From: a bacterium
GTDB lineage: Bacteria; Patescibacteriota; Patescibacteriia; JACPHY01
NCBI GenBank assembly: GCA_030646955.1
Contig: JAUSKM010000018.1
Location: forward strand, 1-36,067
Direction of reading: 5' to 3'
Length of the DNA: 36,067 bases
Positions 34,695-36,067 of the stretch are shown here, in pieces. How positions within the stretch are numbered: position 1 is the stretch's first letter; each line of letters starts with the position of its first letter. Below the pieces are notes generated by a model. That model had not been told where the DNA came from and did no database searches. It worked only from the letters and a program-made list of their open reading frames with translations. A program made the translations under genes and the position numbers.

Positions 34695-34834
34695 CTAATG
34701 GAGGGAAGTGGACTCGACACGATTACACTTGGGGGACTTGGAGGTTCGGGGGGAGACGTGAGGGCATAGTACCCAAGGATAACAGAAAGAATGTGTTTTC
34801 TACAGAGCAGACTTGACCCCATCGTTTCTCTTCC

Positions 34835-35221
34835 TCACTCCGTTGTCTCTCCGTCGAAGTGCTCTTCGGTAACACTCGATTTCGTTGAATGCACCACGCC
34901 ATCACGATGCTCCGGTGGCGAATACAGCGTGTAGAGTTTCACCGAATCTGTTCCGACATTTATGACATTGTGGCGCGTCCCGGCAGGAATCACCACAGCA
35001 AAATCCGCCCGAAGCTCATGCTCAACCCCGTCGAGGATGACACGCGCGTCGCCCTTCTCAACGCGAATAAACTGATCGAGTGAGTGCACCTCTGTGCCAA
35101 TCTCTTCACCGGGTGCAATACTCATGAGCACCAACTGACAGTGCTTCGCCGTATACAGTACCCGCCGAAAATCAGAATTCTTAAGCGTTTCCTCCTCAAT
35201 ATTCAAGATGTATCCCTGCAT
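34835..35221 (-). CDS. Cupin domain protein
   Basis: SIAPGEEIGTEVHSLDQFIRVEKGDARVILDGVEHELRADFAVVIPAGTRHNVINVG. Confidence 0.9.
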   Translation of the reverse strand: MQGYILNIEEETLKNSDFRRVLYTAKHCQLVLMSIAPGEEIGTEVHSLDQFIRVEKGDARVILDGVEHELRADFAVVIPAGTRHNVINVGTDSVKLYTLYSPPEHRDGVVHSTKSSVTEEHFDGETTE

Positions 35222-35261
35222 ACATTTCTCCTTTACTTGAACAATAGTACTGCTCCCCCAC

Positions 35262-36067
35262 TCACCGTTTTCGAGAGATCCGGCCACCAACATGATGCAA
35301 TCTTTCAGATCGCATCGTTGCGTGCGTCACCGTCCCGACCACCACTCCCGTCACGAGGAGACCCCACAGGAGGATGCCTCCGATAGGAGCCGCTCCCGTT
35401 TTCGGGAGACCCGGGGCAGCAGCGACGACCACGGTGGCGATCGCAAGGTCTCTCGCGATGAGCCCATTGGCATCACCGGCAGCAATCACCGTGCTGGTCG
35501 TGGTTTCCATGAGGTTTGCCTGGCAGGTGTATGTCCACGCTTCCGTGGAGCCAAGCGTCGTGTCATTGTTCGTGTCGCCGGCAACATACTGCATTGGGCT
35601 GCAGACATTATCCGTGAGACGAACATTGCCAAGCGAGACGGTGCCCGGATTCGTAACCCGTACGGTATAGGTGGCCACTCCGCCTCCAACGCCAATCGTC
35701 AACGGATGAGGATTCTTTGTGACGTGGATGAGCGGCGGGATCACTGGGGCACCAACAACGACGATCGCACTCGCGATATCAACCGCGCTCACGCCGTTTG
35801 CCCATCCCGTCGCGACAATGGTGTTCGTGTGTGTCGTGGAGAGCGTTGTGGAACAGCGGTACGTCCACGTCTCGCTCGTCTCGAGCTTCGTGTTGACATT
35901 GTCGTCACCCGACACGAGCACGACGGGGCTGCACGTATCACCAACCATCGTGATGTCGGATACGGGAACCGTCCCGATGTTCCGTAGGGTATACGTGTAC
36001 GTGACTGGACCGGGACCCCCGGGCAAGGCGAGGGGGTTTGGTACCTTCACGACGTCAATGAGTGGCG
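35262..36067 (-). CDS. Partial repeat-containing surface protein (DUF11/DUF7507-like) with LPxTG-like sorting signal; open at right edge
   Basis: Repeats PLI[DH]V[VT]K[VN]P[NH]PL...YT..[VL][RT]N[PI]GTV; C-term LPKTGAAPIGGILLWGLLVTGVVVGTVTHATMRSERLHH. Confidence 0.85.
   Translation of the reverse strand, partial: PLIDVVKVPNPLALPGGPGPVTYTYTLRNIGTVPVSDITMVGDTCSPVVLVSGDDNVNTKLETSETWTYRCSTTLSTTHTNTIVATGWANGVSAVDIASAIVVVGAPVIPPLIHVTKNPHPLTIGVGGGVATYTVRVTNPGTVSLGNVRLTDNVCSPMQYVAGDTNNDTTLGSTEAWTYTCQANLMETTTSTVIAAGDANGLIARDLAIATVVVAAAPGLPKTGAAPIGGILLWGLLVTGVVVGTVTHATMRSERLHHVGGRISRKR

Noticed and set aside
1-36067. Alternative genetic code (UGA = Gly/Trp) as in some CPR lineages
   Set aside because: UGA terminates fmt and glyA at the expected protein ends; standard bacterial code fits all genes.
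1-36067. CRISPR array, integrated prophage, IS element, rRNA or tRNA genes
   Set aside because: No regularly spaced direct repeats, transposase/integrase, phage structural genes, or cloverleaf/rRNA sequences were recognised; isolated phage-like gene at 33231 is not enough for a prophage call.

Overview
This 36 kb, GC-rich, gene-dense window is probably chromosomal DNA from a Patescibacteria/CPR-like bacterium (inference only). UGA acts as a normal stop (fmt, glyA). Most genes lie on the minus strand in tight operons. From left to right: fmt; an Rrf2-nifS-iscU-nfu Fe-S operon followed by ferredoxin/SOD/peroxiredoxin/YHS/glutaredoxin genes; a three-gene unit encoding an ATP-cone + Mrr-like nuclease and two uncharacterised proteins downstream of murC-murB; glyA; a GreA-like gene; a 2H phosphoesterase; rlmN; bcp; a DUF4173-like membrane protein; a metallophosphoesterase; an ABC-F ATPase; a type IV pilus-like locus (pilB, pilC, five prepilin-like genes); an ABC-2 exporter coupled to a GST; several small stress/metabolic genes; a truncated dus remnant; a cupin; and a partial LPxTG-terminated repeat surface protein. 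Main second-look items: (1) isolated single-gene cassettes, each with a near-consensus TTGACN-N16/17 promoter, Shine-Dalgarno (SD) sequence, often a non-ATG start, and a strong hairpin; (2) the ATP-cone/nuclease three-gene unit; (3) a pseudopilin fused to a DNRLRE-type domain; (4) an IscU fused to a BFD-like domain that has lost its cysteines; (5) an inverted repeat in the promoter of the Rrf2-type regulator. No rRNA, tRNA or CRISPR array was recognised. All family calls come from reading motifs by eye; no database search was run.
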